A stretch of DNA of 64,000 nucleotides from NCBI GenBank assembly GCA_024509875.1, contig JAMPIV010008073.1, positions 72,001 through 136,000 on the forward strand, in the 5' to 3' direction. The DNA comes from Oreohelix idahoensis (taxonomy: Eukaryota > Mollusca > Gastropoda > Stylommatophora > Oreohelicidae). Under the pieces are notes generated by a model. It was not told the origin of the DNA. It worked only from the letters and a program-made list of their open reading frames with translations, and made no database searches. Made by a program: the position numbers and the translations under genes. Within the stretch, counting starts at the first letter, position 1; each line of letters begins with the position of its first letter. This document shows, in pieces, positions 38,922-51,127 of this stretch.

Positions 38922-40409
38922 TGAAAAGGGTCGATATATATTCGGGGTCGTGTGCTGGTCATCAGTGAAGAAGGTCTTCTTTGGGTTACCACTTCATAAT
39001 TGAATCAACCGGTCATGTTGACACAGAGTGGGAGTGTCAGGTAACGCGAATGGTGGAATGGTTCTGTGTAGCTGACCACTTGATAATATTACACTCACAC
39101 ACTCTTATGCAAGTCAATGATGACTGGAACTACAGCTGACATTTCGCATAGTTTAATAAGGACGCACACATCTGGACAGCACGGAACATAGTCATAGGAA
39201 CATGTTGACATGTACATCATTAAGCATTTGAATAGTAGATCATATTTCATGCAGCATTCAAATATGATGGGCGATATAAGGTAATCATTCAATGTTCTGG
39301 CAGACTATTGCCATATCCCCTAACTGACTGAACGCATCAGTGGGTGTGGGTGTGTAAACATATAAAGAGTTCACTGGACAAACCTTTTCCTTGGCTAAGT
39401 TCTCCAGCGGCACATATCAAATGTTTATGTAACAAAGTTAAACCACGATAGGGGTTTTCATATCAATAAGATCTCCATATCACTGTCCGATAATAAGTTT
39501 GATATACTGTTCTCTTGACAGTGATCCATAACGATGACAAGAATACAAGATGGCTACCTTCCTGAGTTTCGCTCACTCACCCAGAAGAAGGATAATGATA
39601 AGCCAAAGTTAATTCACAATTTGAATATCAATAATTTCATAGAGTTTCCCTACAGTTCCACATTAATAAGGTTGCTTCATGTAGACATAAGCTCTGTTGG
39701 GAAACCTGTCATCTTCAACTGTATATATAAACGACCAACGATGCTCGAAACACGATGTCCATCTAGGTCTAACCAAATAGAGATCATCAAAAAGAAGGGT
39801 CTGGTATTACCTGGAGTCCGAATTAATAATAAAGTGCATGAGGAGAATCTCTGACAATAGAATCTCGCAGAGACACTATCTCCTTCTGAAAAACATTCAC
39901 AAATCACTTTTCAACCTTTAAAAGGACCAGCCCAAAAAAATACACACGGCCATTCTCAGCCGGCTTTGTCGAGACTGTACGCCTCCGTAGGACAACGAAT
40001 ACCTGCCCCAGAGTTCGGCACAAAGAATATAGTCCGACCTAAACATACGAAGATATACACTATAAGACTGAATCTTCTTGCACTAGACAAGTAATACATA
40101 TGAATTCAGGCCATAAACATTCTAAGCAAAATCAATCTATGTTCTAGCCCTAACAAATGAGAAATGACATAAATTCGGTATTCATACGCTAAATCAATAT
40201 TCAAGGGAGATCATCCACATAATCAAAAGTATAAACCAATTATGGATTATCTAGCTTTACAAAGGAAAGCATTTTCGTACACTCAATAAATACAAATATA
40301 TATTTTTCCATATTAAATAGACATACAGGATGAATTGTATGCCTCACTGAAGTAATCCGTGCATCACACAATTCCATACAAATATAGAATACAGAATATG
40401 TGCGCAACA
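38922..40409 (-). repeat. 3' LTR of element B
   Basis: Nearly identical to 47361-48850 (about 15 substitutions and a 2-bp difference near 39977). Begins TG and ends CA on the minus strand. Preceded by the polypurine tract. Confidence 0.95.
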
Positions 40410-40430
40410 GATTACCACACCCCCCCGGGA
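40410..40430 (-). promoter_or_regulatory. Polypurine tract of element B
   Basis: Minus strand GGGGGGGTGTGGTAATC directly before the LTR start TGTTGCG. A G-run with two T interruptions, in the right place for plus-strand priming. Confidence 0.65.
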
Positions 40431-40905
40431 AAAAATGGTACATTTTTTTGTTGAAATACATCTAGGAGCAACATACAATAGGCTCACAACGCACGAATGA
40501 TAATGCGCAGATGATAAGCATTCCAAACAAATGTAACGCCTAATGTAAGGCTAAGTCGTCCTATGGTACGACAAATTAGAATATATCTTAGAATCCAGAG
40601 AAAGTCTTTCTCTGAGTATAAATATTTCCAGAGAGGTGTCACCCACGCATACTACAATATTGGCTGTGCCACAATTTCTACAACAGATTATCCAAAATAT
40701 TTCATCTTAGGTATCTTAAAATCATGATTACCAAAGAAGAAGAACATCAAAAAATCAGCGGTGAATATGCATCAATGAACCGCTAAGTAGTGATACAATC
40801 AATATATGCTATATTACATATGTGTACCCATTTTAACATAGGGAAAAAAACTGTAGTAAAGTTAAACATGTTAGAAATCTCAGGATCTAACAGTTAGGTG
40901 GAATC

Positions 40906-41206
40906 ATGTGGGCATCTGGAGCCGCGGTAGCATAGTGGTTAGTGCACTGGCTTCGTAGCGCAGTGGTCTATGGTTCGATCCCCAGATGAGGCGGGAAATT
41001 TTTAGGCCACAAACGGCTCCTGGGTCGACCCAGCCCCAAATGGGTACCAGAGCAACTCTGGGAAGGTTAAGGCGGCCGGCGTGATGCCGACCACATCACC
41101 CCTAGTGTGCCGACGGTCAAGATAATATGGGCCTAACACCATATTCCCAATATGCCTCAATGGGCGTGTAACGGGTTCCTTTACCCTTTTTTTTATGTGG
41201 GCATCT
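40906..41206 (+). mobile_element. SINE inserted in element B, with 12-bp target duplication
   Basis: The 277-bp SINE is 40918-41194, flanked by the 12-bp direct repeat atgtgggcatct (40906-40917 and 41195-41206). The tRNA-like head has an A-box-like ggtagcatagtgg and B-box ggttcgatccc (40972-40982). The middle segment reads cgacccagc...aaatgggtacc, then aaggttaaggcggcc. The 3' end is ...ttaccctttttttt. It lies in opposite orientation to B. Element A is empty at this site, so the insertion happened after the A/B split. The SINE removes the natural stop of B's pol. Confidence 0.9.
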
Positions 41207-44200
41207 AGACAAGATGTCTGCCATCACATTTTCTGACCCACGGATAGCTCGCACCGAAAAATGAAAAGGCTGAAGAGCAATCGCGTATCGCGTTGATCTC
41301 GCGCTCTTCAGATTTTTACTCTGAATAGCTGTAAGAGCTTTCTGGTCAGTTTCCACAATGAAATGCGCGCCAAGAAGAAATCTTTGAAGTTTAAGGATTG
41401 ACCAAACCATAGCCAATAATTCACGGTCTAGGACCGAGTAATTCTTCTCTGCGGCATTTAGTTTTCGAGAAATATACATCACAGGGTGCAGAGTTCCAGA
41501 GTACTCTTGCATTAGTGCAGCTCCAATCCCTGTGGATGAAGCGTCACTACGAAGAATAAATGTCTTATCTTTAGTAGGTAACACTAAAATAGGTGAAGTA
41601 GAAAACATAGTTTTAATTTTATCCAGAGAGGATTGACATTCTTGAGTCCAATGGACTATATTAGGAGACCCTTTCTTTAGCAATGAAGAAAGAGGTGACA
41701 TGATCGAGGACAGATTCGGGATGAATCGTCCATAAAATTGTATTAGACCCAAGAGACTTCGCACTTGCTTTTTAGTCTTAGGAATGGAAATGTTAAGTAT
41801 CTTACTTGTATTATGGTCCTCTGTTTTTAGGAAACCATGACCAACACGGTGACCTAAGAAAGATATTTCGCTAAAACCAATACAGGCTTTAGATGGTTTC
41901 GCTGTCAGGTTATGCTCGCGTAAGATAGACAATAGTTCATTTAACCCGTTATAGTGATTTTCCCAAGTATCACTGAAAAGACAGATGTCATCAAGATATG
42001 CAATGACATCTGAGCGATGAGATAGGATTCGACGCATCATGCGTACGAATGTTGCAGGGGCGTTCATAAGGCCGAAAGGCATGAAATTCCATTGGAATAG
42101 ACCCCTAGGTGTCGAAAAAGCAGTAAACGGTTTGGCGTGTTCGGATAGTGGAACTTGCCAATATCCCTTAGACAAATCAAGTTTAGTGAAGAAATGAGAT
42201 TTCGATAGTCTAGTAAGTAGCTCTTCTAGTAAAGGCATAGGTTCAGCATCAAATTTCGTCACTTGGTTCAATTTGCGATAATCAACGCAAAGACGTATGT
42301 TATTGTCTTTTTTCCGTACAATAACCATCGGCGAAGAATATGCTGATGTGGATGGTTCAATTATTTTCAAATCTATCATCTCATCCAACTCTTTCTCAAC
42401 CTGTGCTTGAAAATGTATCGGGATAGGATACGGTCTGACTCTTATAGGATTATGGTCAGTAAGTATAATGTCATTTTCAATGACATCAGTTTGACCAGGA
42501 ATGTCAGTAAGGACATCCTGAAATTGTTGTAACATAGTAGAAACTTGTTTCTGTTCTCCTAGAGATAACTCGGGAGAGACCGTAACATCTTTCCATGATT
42601 CATTAGAATGAAGTGGAATCATCGGAAAAGGGAGATTCACATCCGAGAAACTCGTTTCCTCATCCTGTATTACTGACAGCGATGAGTAATGTCCATGTGG
42701 GACCGGAGAATCGTCCGTTGCCTGGAAAACAGGTTGTAAATAATCCGGACGTTCATGGAATTCCGTAAGCATGTTGATGTGGAAGGTTTTATGCTTCCCG
42801 TCAATATCGACGATATAGTCAACATCGGAAACTTTTGATATTACATCGTACGGACCTTTCCAAGAAATAAGAAGTCTGTTTTCCCTACAAGGTAGCAAGA
42901 CAAATGCTTTGTCACCTGGACAAAATTGTCGCAAGCATCTCTTCTTATTGGCAAATTGCCTTGCCTTCTGTTTCGCAAATTCAGAAGAAGCAGTTGCCAA
43001 TTTGCATGCTTCAATAATCTTGTGTCTAAGCGCAATGACATATTCGTAAGAGGATTTTGTGTCATCGACAATATTATCAGCAGTTATAAGGTCATGAAGT
43101 AAGGACATAGGACCTCGCGGTTTCGCACCAAAGACAAGTTCAAAGGGAGAAAATCCTGTATGTTCGTTGGCGACCTCTCTGTATGCAAAGAGAGCCGCTG
43201 GCAAAACCCTGTCCCATTCTTGAGGATGATCTTCAGTTATCTTTCCTAATAGGTTTTTGAGAGTCCTATTCAGACGTTCTACCATCCCATTAGACATAGG
43301 ATGATAAATACTACTCAGAGATCTCTCTATCTGTAGAGTCGCCATTACTTGCGACATGGTATCCGATATGAGTTGGGTACCATGGTCTGATAATATTTCT
43401 GCTGGAAATCCCAGACGAGAAAATATTAGCCAAAGAGCATCTGCAATGTCAGCAGTAGTAATGCTCTTTAGAGGAACAGCCTCTGGCCAACGTGTGCACA
43501 TATCAACACACGTCAAGATAAATTGGTGTCCTCTAGCAGACTTTACCTTAAATGGACCAATGATGTCTATCGCCATTTTTTGAAATGGTCGAATTGGAAT
43601 ATCTGCAGCCTGAATAGGTGCAGCATGGCGTGGACCTTTGGATTTAACTTCTTGACATACCCTACAAGATCGACAATAGATTCGTATGTCCCTGTTCACG
43701 AAAGGCCAAAAGAAAGACGCAAGAACTCTAGATTTAGTACGGGAAAACCCCATATGCCCAGCACACTGAGAATCATGAGCGTGCTGTAAGATTTTAACTC
43801 TCATATTTTTGGGCACAAGAATTTGAGAATGAATGGACCTAGCGGAGTCTTGTACCATACGTACAAGTACGCCATTCTTCATCGTAATCCAAAATTTACG
43901 ATTTGTATCTTTATTCGGATCACCTTTTGTTGCTAGCGTGAAGAATTTTTTTAGAGTAGGATCATCTTCTTGATTTTTTATAAATGAGTCGCGAGAAATT
44001 TCCAAGGGATCATCTTGGTTCTGCGCATCATTATCTTCAGAAGGCGAAGATTGAGGCATGTTAAGAGCTTGAGCTCTAGTGACTACAGCATTAGCAGCTT
44101 GCGTATTTTTATTTTCCCACTCAGCAATTTGTTGTGGAGTACATTCTTTCACTCCATGAATGCGACCGATGATAAGATCAGCGATCGGATTCGGCAGAAG

Positions 44201-44341
44201 ACATGCGTGCACATCTCCTGTAAAGAAGGGAGTAGCAATATTGATAATGGTAGTAGAGTACTTCTCCAATGTGCCACCAAATGTTACGCATTTGATTACC
44301 TTGCCAGTGGCCCGAGAAGGATCTACGAGTGATTGCCTCAC
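41117..44341 (-). CDS. pol: pol of element B: protease (part), integrase, RT, RNase H
   Basis: A 1074-residue open frame from an internal Met inside the protease. The Asp-Ser-Gly strand lies just upstream and is separated from gag by one extra T. Protease end LIIGRIHG near residue 60. Integrase HHCC at ~187-229; core Asp ~259, Asp ~319, Glu ~355 (D,D35E); GPY/F module ~495-525. RT ~635-860 with LCVDYRKLN and YLDD at ~782-785. RNase H has Asp ~933, Glu ~974, Asp ~999 and a final MADILSR near 1043. The last ~25 residues are read through the SINE. All catalytic residues are present. The integrase-before-RT order matches element A. Confidence 0.95.
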   Translation of the reverse strand: MRQSLVDPSRATGKVIKCVTFGGTLEKYSTTIINIATPFFTGDVHACLLPNPIADLIIGRIHGVKECTPQQIAEWENKNTQAANAVVTRAQALNMPQSSPSEDNDAQNQDDPLEISRDSFIKNQEDDPTLKKFFTLATKGDPNKDTNRKFWITMKNGVLVRMVQDSARSIHSQILVPKNMRVKILQHAHDSQCAGHMGFSRTKSRVLASFFWPFVNRDIRIYCRSCRVCQEVKSKGPRHAAPIQAADIPIRPFQKMAIDIIGPFKVKSARGHQFILTCVDMCTRWPEAVPLKSITTADIADALWLIFSRLGFPAEILSDHGTQLISDTMSQVMATLQIERSLSSIYHPMSNGMVERLNRTLKNLLGKITEDHPQEWDRVLPAALFAYREVANEHTGFSPFELVFGAKPRGPMSLLHDLITADNIVDDTKSSYEYVIALRHKIIEACKLATASSEFAKQKARQFANKKRCLRQFCPGDKAFVLLPCRENRLLISWKGPYDVISKVSDVDYIVDIDGKHKTFHINMLTEFHERPDYLQPVFQATDDSPVPHGHYSSLSVIQDEETSFSDVNLPFPMIPLHSNESWKDVTVSPELSLGEQKQVSTMLQQFQDVLTDIPGQTDVIENDIILTDHNPIRVRPYPIPIHFQAQVEKELDEMIDLKIIEPSTSAYSSPMVIVRKKDNNIRLCVDYRKLNQVTKFDAEPMPLLEELLTRLSKSHFFTKLDLSKGYWQVPLSEHAKPFTAFSTPRGLFQWNFMPFGLMNAPATFVRMMRRILSHRSDVIAYLDDICLFSDTWENHYNGLNELLSILREHNLTAKPSKACIGFSEISFLGHRVGHGFLKTEDHNTSKILNISIPKTKKQVRSLLGLIQFYGRFIPNLSSIMSPLSSLLKKGSPNIVHWTQECQSSLDKIKTMFSTSPILVLPTKDKTFILRSDASSTGIGAALMQEYSGTLHPVMYISRKLNAAEKNYSVLDRELLAMVWSILKLQRFLLGAHFIVETDQKALTAIQSKNLKSARSTRYAIALQPFHFSVRAIRGSENVMADILSRCPHKKKGKGTRYTPIEAYWEYGVRPILS

Positions 44342-44342
44342 A

Positions 44343-46099
44343 TCAATGGTAGTGCACCCCGAATCGAAAAAAAATTGATACCGGAGTACCCTCTACTAGA
44401 CCTCTATTGAAGACAAGAGCGCCTCTTCCATCATGCGCGACTGACGCAGGAAGAGCGGGAAGAGGATGACCACAGCTTAAAGTAGAAACTGTAGTTGGAT
44501 CGAATAATGTTTTGCATTGGGAGCATTGAGATGCTCTACCAAAATCAAAAGCAGCACATCCTACATTATTAGAGTCTTTCTTATCATTATTTTGATTAAC
44601 GGCTTCATGGAGCTCTTGCTGTGCAGAGTTAGCCTGGTAATGAAATTTATGTCTTTTGTATTGTGATCTACCTCGATTATTATAACCTCTATAGTTATTA
44701 TTATTTCCTCTGTTATAACCCCTGTTTGGGTTTGAATCATAATGTTCATGATCATAATCATCATGCTCATTATAATGAGTATCTCTGTAATGTTGGTTTT
44801 GTTGTTTCCATGAAGGAAAACTTGGGTAGTTCCTATAGTGACTTCCTTTGCGGAAATGTCTATAATTATGGCCACCCCACGAGTATCGAGGACTGTCAGC
44901 CCGATTCCAGTTCTTCGGAGAAGAACCCTGATTTGAGTGGTTACCTTGGTTTTGATACTTATTCCAGCTAACCTTTTTATCAAATTTATTTTGAGCTCCT
45001 TGGAATTTGTGTGAGTAATTATTATTGTATTGTGTTGCTGACGCAACTGGCATACCCTCTTTAATCTTAGTGTTGCTAAGAGTTACGTCAGGGTGTGCCG
45101 TGACGTATTGGTCACAAAATTCTTGCATTTGTTTTAGTGTACTGGGTTTACGCTCATGTAGGAATTCAAGAAATGGTTTATTCACAGAAGACATGATCTT
45201 GTCTCTGAGCAATAAATCCATAAGAGCCTCAAATTTTTTTTCTGTTTTGGATAATTCAATCCATCGTGTAAATGTAAGACGTGTTTTTTCAACGAATTCT
45301 GAGAATTCTACACCTGCTTCAGGTCTCATTGTCTTAAACAAAAGACGGTAACCTTCCTCAGTCAACTGATATTTCCTTATCAAGGCCGCCCTGACAACAT
45401 CGTAATTGTCCTTGTCGGCCTCTTCAACTAAACTTAACTTAGTCAGAGAATCACCTTTTAGATTTATAGACAACTGATTCACATACTGTGATTTATCCAC
45501 ATTATTAGCTCGACAAGCACGTTCAAATCTATCAAGCCAGAATGTTATATCGTCACTGGCGGAGTTGAACGCTGGTACCTTGACCTTGTAAGTAAAGGGT
45601 TTACTATTACCACTAGATGCCTGATTAACAATACCCATACTTGTCAATTTCAATTTCTCTAACTCAAATTCATGTTCCCTTATTGCTTTTCTCTCTTCAC
45701 CTTCTAATCTTTTTTCTTCCATTCGAAGTTTTCTCTCCTCAGCAGCAGCTTTTTTCTCCTCAGCAGCAGCTTCTAATTTTTTTTCTTCTATTTGAAGTTT
45801 TCTCTCCTCAGCAGCAGCTTTTTTCTCCTCAGCAGCAGCTTGAGCTTTTCTTTCCTCAGCAGCAGCTTTTCTCTCCTCAGCAGCAGCTTGAGCTTTTCTC
45901 TCCTCAGCTTGCATCTGCAATCTGAAATTCTCAGCATCTATCTTCTTTTGTTCAATTTCTGCTTTCCATTTATTCTCATCTTTTTGTTTTTTCCTGATTT
46001 TAATGCAATGGCAAATTGAGCAGATGAATATTCTTCCAATTCTTTACCAGACTTACCAAGGGTTAACCCTTGCTGGATAAAGTAATCTAAATTAGCCAT
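44343..46099 (-). pseudogene. gag: gag of element B (two one-base homopolymer shifts)
   Basis: The start is the ATG at 46099, giving ANLDYFIQQG...GKSGKELEEYSSAQ, homologous to A and D. After about 35 residues the frame is lost by one base in an A/T-run at 45981-45992. The main frame then runs from 45920: Ala/Glu/Lys/Arg-rich coiled coil, capsid-like domain (YKVKVPAFNSASDD ... YCDQYVTAHP style), long Asn/Arg/Tyr/Gly-rich basic tail, and C-x2-C-x13-C-G-H near 44525-44465. At 44367-44374 a run of eight A (T on the coding strand) is one longer than expected and puts the protease Asp-Ser-Gly out of frame; translation stops at 44343. Either these are mutations, consensus errors, or the second is a frameshift site. 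Confidence 0.88.
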
Positions 46100-47340
46100 C
46101 CTGTCTTATGAAATCAGTAACCTGAAAAAGTAAATAAATTACCTTATCCCACTTTAATGGGAGACAAGTCTGTACTATAGACTTGTATACTCACTTCATT
46201 TTATTTCACTCTCTTAGTCTTAGTCAAAGACCTTATATGGTTATCTTGTTTATAATGAAAGAAATGATCACTTGAGTACCTGTGGAAAATAATATCTTTC
46301 TATCCCAATCACTGTGGGAGACAAGCCTTATACAGGTCTTGTATACTTCCTTGTTCCTTGTACAGTAATAATAATAATAAAGTACTGGCCTGTACTATCA
46401 TATAAGTGTATTCAAATATACCTCATATTATCTATCAACCAAAGAGATTAACAAGGACAAACAAGAAAAGACAATATGAGAACACTTGCAGAAATCAAAT
46501 TAAATTAAATATAAGGAACTGAAGTAAGTAAATAATCACAGAATCTGTGATGATAACTGCAATGGACTAAGCAAAACAAATGACGTTACAGTGTATAAAC
46601 ATAAGGGTGTAGAGAACTGAATGAAAGGAAAGATAAGACCAACAAATTCAAACAAATCAAAACAAAACTAAAAACAGGAAAAATATTACAAAAACAACAA
46701 TAGGGACAGTTTCGTTACAACTAACAGATATTGCAACAGATGTCGCATGCAAATTTCAATTAAGAAATTTGCCCCTACAGAACACTAGTACAAGACCAAT
46801 GTTACTCGGTATTTCTTGTCCTAGTCACCTCACCAACCGCCCACGGACATATAAACAACTATACATATAAACAAATAACATGTAACATAAATACATATAA
46901 ACATAAATGCATACATTAAATACTGAGATGTGTTGCGGTTGAAATGTGTTGTAAAGTATGCTCAGCTTTTACATTAATGGTACAGCTTTTTAATCACAAT
47001 AACTGCCACTTTTAATCAATCTTAAATCTTTGATTTATCTTATTACACTGTTCAAATTTTTGAGCATATTAGAAGATCCAGCGATGAAATCTATGCACTT
47101 TTATGTTCAACAACACTGCAACAACAAAACAGTTTATGGCCTTCAAAGTATTCAGCTCTGTATATCTGCTTGACATAAACAATGCCTGTACTACAAAATG
47201 TCACCAAGCGCTGACCTGATTACTGCCTTCGCTCGATAGGACAGGTCATGCTGACCTCGACTGTATAATTGTACTGTCAACTTGTACATCAGTGTTTACG
47301 TGTCGTATATGGCGTCAGGAATGGTCTGGTTACAATAACC
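46100..47340 (-). other. Untranslated leader of element B
   Basis: About 1.24 kb between primer-binding site and gag, block-wise similar to the leader of element A. It contains the TCCCA/TGGGA hairpin twice (46147-46162 and 46303-46319). Each copy sits in a similar context (gacttgtctccca / ggcttgtctccca), suggesting an internal duplication of the module. Confidence 0.65.
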
Positions 47341-47359
47341 CCAGGAATCTGGCCTACCA
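47341..47359 (-). promoter_or_regulatory. Primer-binding site of element B
   Basis: Minus strand TGGTAGGCCAGATTCCTGG one base after the LTR, identical to that of element A. Confidence 0.78.
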
Positions 47360-47360
47360 C

Positions 47361-48850
47361 TGAAAAGGGTCGATATATATTCGGGGTCGTGTACTGGTCA
47401 TCAGTGAAGAAGGTCTTCTTTGGGTTACCACTGCATAATTGAATCAACCGGTCATGTTGACACAGAGTGGGAGTGTCAGGTAACGCGAATGGTGGAATGG
47501 TTCTGTGTAGTTGACCACTTGATAATATTACACTCACACACTCTTATGCAAGTCAATGATGACTGGAACTACAGCTGACATTTCGCATAGTTTAATAAGG
47601 ACGCACACATCTGGACAGCACGGAACATAGTCATAGGAACATGTTGACATGTACATCATTAGGCATTTGAATAGTAGATCATATTTCATGCAGCATTCAA
47701 ATATGATGGGCGATATAAGGTAATCATTCAATGTTCTGACAGACTATTGCCATATCCCCTAACTGACTGAACGCATCAGTGGGTGTGGGTGTGTAAACAT
47801 ATAAAGAGTTCACTGGACGAACTTTTTCCTTGGCTAAGTTCTCCAGCGGCATATATCAAATGTTTATGTAACAAAGTTAAACCACGATAGGGGTTTTCAT
47901 ATCAATAAGATCTCCATATCACTGTCCGATAATAAGTTTGATATACTGTTCTCTTGACAGTGATCCATAACGATGACAAGAATACAAGATGGCTACCTTC
48001 CTGAGTTTCGCTCACTCACCCAGAAGAAGGATAATGATAAGCCAAAGTTAATTCACAATTTGAATATCAATAATTTCATAGAGTTTCCCTACAGTTCCAC
48101 ATTAATAAGGTTGCTTCATGTAGACATAAGCTCTGTTGGGAAACCTGTCCCCTTCAACTGTATATATAAACGACCAACGATGCTCGAAACACGATGTCCA
48201 TCTAGGTCTAACCAAATAGAGATCATCAAAAAGAAGGGTCTGGTATTACCTGGAGTCCGAATTAATAATAAAGTGCATGAGGAGAATCTCTGACAATAGA
48301 ATCTCGCAGAGACACTATCTCCTTCTGAAAAACATTCACAAATCACTTTTCAACCTTTAAAAGGACCAGCCCAAAAAAATACACACGGCCATTCTCAGCC
48401 GGCTTTGTCGAGACTCTGTACGCCTCCGTAGGACAACGAATACCTGCCCCAGAATTCGGCACAAAGAATATAGTCCGACCTAAACATACGAAGATATACA
48501 CTATAAGACTGAATCTTCTTGCACTAGACAAGTAATACATATGAATTCAGGCCATAAACATTCTAAGCAAAATCAATCTATTTTCTGGCCCTAACAAATG
48601 AGAAATGACATAAATTCGGTATTCATACGCTAAATCAATATTCAAGGGAGATCATCCACATAATCAAAAGTATAAACCAATCATGGATTATCTAGCTTTA
48701 CAAAGGAAAGCATTTTCGTACACTCAATAAATACAAATATATATTTTTCCATATTAAATAGACATACAGGATGAATTGTATGCCTCACTGAAGTAATCCG
48801 TGCGTCACACAATTCCATACAAATATAGAATACAGAATATGTGCGCAACA
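47361..48850 (-). repeat. 5' LTR of element B
   Basis: 1,490 bp, TG...CA ends on the minus strand, next to the target duplication atcac at 48851. Contains a G/C-rich block with palindromic agccggct (near 48396-48403). No coding sequence is implied by the short frames in it. Confidence 0.95.
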
Positions 48851-49120
48851 ATCACGTAACCACTGCCGAAAAGTGGACGGATCGCCATGAAAAGGCTTAA
48901 CAATGTTAGTGATGTTGTGCAGATTTGTAGTCTGAGTAACCAAGCTAAGAGTAGTAGCAATAGCTTGTAGAGAACAATTAGGAACTTCAGCGCTATCTGG
49001 CAATGGTTGACTTAACGCATTCTGTTGTTGCATGTCATGTATCTGCTGTTGTAACAACTGATTTTGCTGTTGGAACAGTTGTATTTGATTGTCCAGCTGA
49101 TGGTGCAGGTTTGGATCCAT
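48851..49120 (-). pseudogene. gag: gag of element C, proximal part (interrupted)
   Basis: The ATG at 49120 opens MDPNLHHQLDNQIQLF, followed by a Gln-rich stretch, LQAIATTLSLV and PFHGDPSTFRQWLRD, the usual start of a gypsy/retroviral capsid domain. The frame is cut exactly after the Arg-Asp codons by element B and resumes at 38919 with the same Asp codon of the target duplication. Residues read beyond 48851 are LTR-encoded and not part of gag. Confidence 0.85.
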
Positions 49121-49171
49121 TATGCAGATGTAGTACCACACCAAAAAAATGACAATCTCTGGTGTGTGAAA

Positions 49172-49184
49172 GGTCACGGCACCA
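49172..49184 (-). promoter_or_regulatory. Candidate primer-binding site of element C
   Basis: Minus strand TGGTGCCGTGACC about 18 nt after the LTR end. It starts with TGG and is a typical-looking tRNA primer complement, but the distance from the LTR is larger than usual. The tRNA is not assigned. Confidence 0.5.
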
Positions 49185-49201
49185 AAACGTTTTTTTTCAA
49201 A

Positions 49202-49771
49202 TGGCAGTGGATCGTGATCGTATAGTGGAGGAAACTGATGGCCGTTAGTTAACTTAAGCTTTCATCAAAACTGCAACTGTCTTACTTTTGTTTTTCGCTT
49301 CCAGTATTGATTTCAATTCAGTCAAGATCTTTCATATAAAAGATGTTTATTCCAGTTGAAGATTTGTTAAAAAGCAATACATATTGGAACATTTAATATT
49401 CTCTTTGGGTCTAATGTAAAATCTACTTCTGTTCATGTACTTCTTGGGTCTAAGCTTGGGCGGATGTTATTCTTTCAGTGGTTTTCCGGAAACTAACTAA
49501 TGATTGGTCTTTTGGTTAACAGTCAGTTAATTTAATCTCTAAACTAACTAACGACCAATCATAGTTCCAGTTTATGGACTTTCCGGTATATCTTGTATAC
49601 AATTCCACACAAGATTTAATGACATCATGGACTCATGAGTACCATGACAAATGATGTCATTGGTTTATGACTAGTGTCTGTGTACTAACTAGCCTATACA
49701 AGTACTTAGTGTATCAGACTTGCTGAAGTACTTTCTATCCTAAGGGTGGCGTAGTAAGCCACACGGCCACA
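49202..49771 (-). repeat. 5' LTR of element C
   Basis: 570 bp, almost identical to 31361-31930 (a few substitutions, for example in the catgtacttctt block near 49434). Minus-strand ends TGTGGCC and CTGCCA. Confidence 0.93.
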
Positions 49772-50810
<1,039 letters not shown>

Positions 50811-50889
<79 letters not shown>

Positions 50890-50890
50890 T
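50811..50890. repeat. (TA)n microsatellite, right of SINE
   Basis: About 80 bp of TA with a few A or G interruptions; with 50427-50530 it forms one array split by the SINE. Confidence 0.95.
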
Positions 50891-51127
50891 TTATATATAC
50901 TCGATAAACGTTTCTTTATATCTGTTATAAAATGTAGTTCCTATAGTGGATCCTGCATAAGCGATGAAGAGTTCGAGACTTCACCCATACTAGTTCTCAG
51001 CTGTATCAGGTTGGGGGCCAGTTGTTTTGCTCGGTACCTTTGCTTTTCCTAATTCGAAAACAAGGTTAAGGTATCCATTTTTTTTACAGCTGAATAGACT
51101 GGATCGTGGCGCGATCTGGTTTTGAAC

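Larger units (their letters stand above)
38922..48850 (-). mobile_element. Element B: Gmr1-like LTR retrotransposon inserted in gag of element C
   Basis: 9,929 bp with LTRs of 1,488 and 1,490 bp. The LTRs start TGTTGCGCAC and end CCCTTTTCA on the minus strand and are flanked by a perfect 5-bp target duplication, atcac (38917-38921 and 48851-48855). Between the LTRs: primer-binding site, gag, protease, integrase, RT, RNase H and a G-rich polypurine tract. I count about 15 substitutions plus one 2-bp indel between LTRs (about 1%), so it is young. The only coding lesions I see are two single-base homopolymer changes and a SINE insertion at the very end of pol. Confidence 0.95.
31361..49771 (-). 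mobile_element. Element C: Ty3/gypsy LTR retrotransposon of standard order, split by element B
   Basis: Two LTRs of 570 bp each enclose, in minus-strand order, primer-binding site, gag, protease, RT, RNase H and integrase, the usual gypsy order. Element B (9.9 kb) lies inside gag. Without B the element is about 8.5 kb. LTRs start TGTGGCCGTG and end CTGCCA/CTACCA. A possible host duplication is cttat (31355-31359 and 49772-49776), but it is one base off the left edge, so it is uncertain. The integrase is broken by a frameshift near 34800. About 2 kb after pol has no intact ORF. Confidence 0.92.

Noticed and set aside
39534..39854. 106-codon frame in the LTR of element B (also 47973-48293)
   Set aside because: Present in both LTRs simply because they are repeats; the diverged LTR at 59460 does not keep it open.
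40918..40990. tRNA gene
   Set aside because: A- and B-boxes are present, but the head is too long, lacks a regular cloverleaf and belongs to a SINE with a target duplication.
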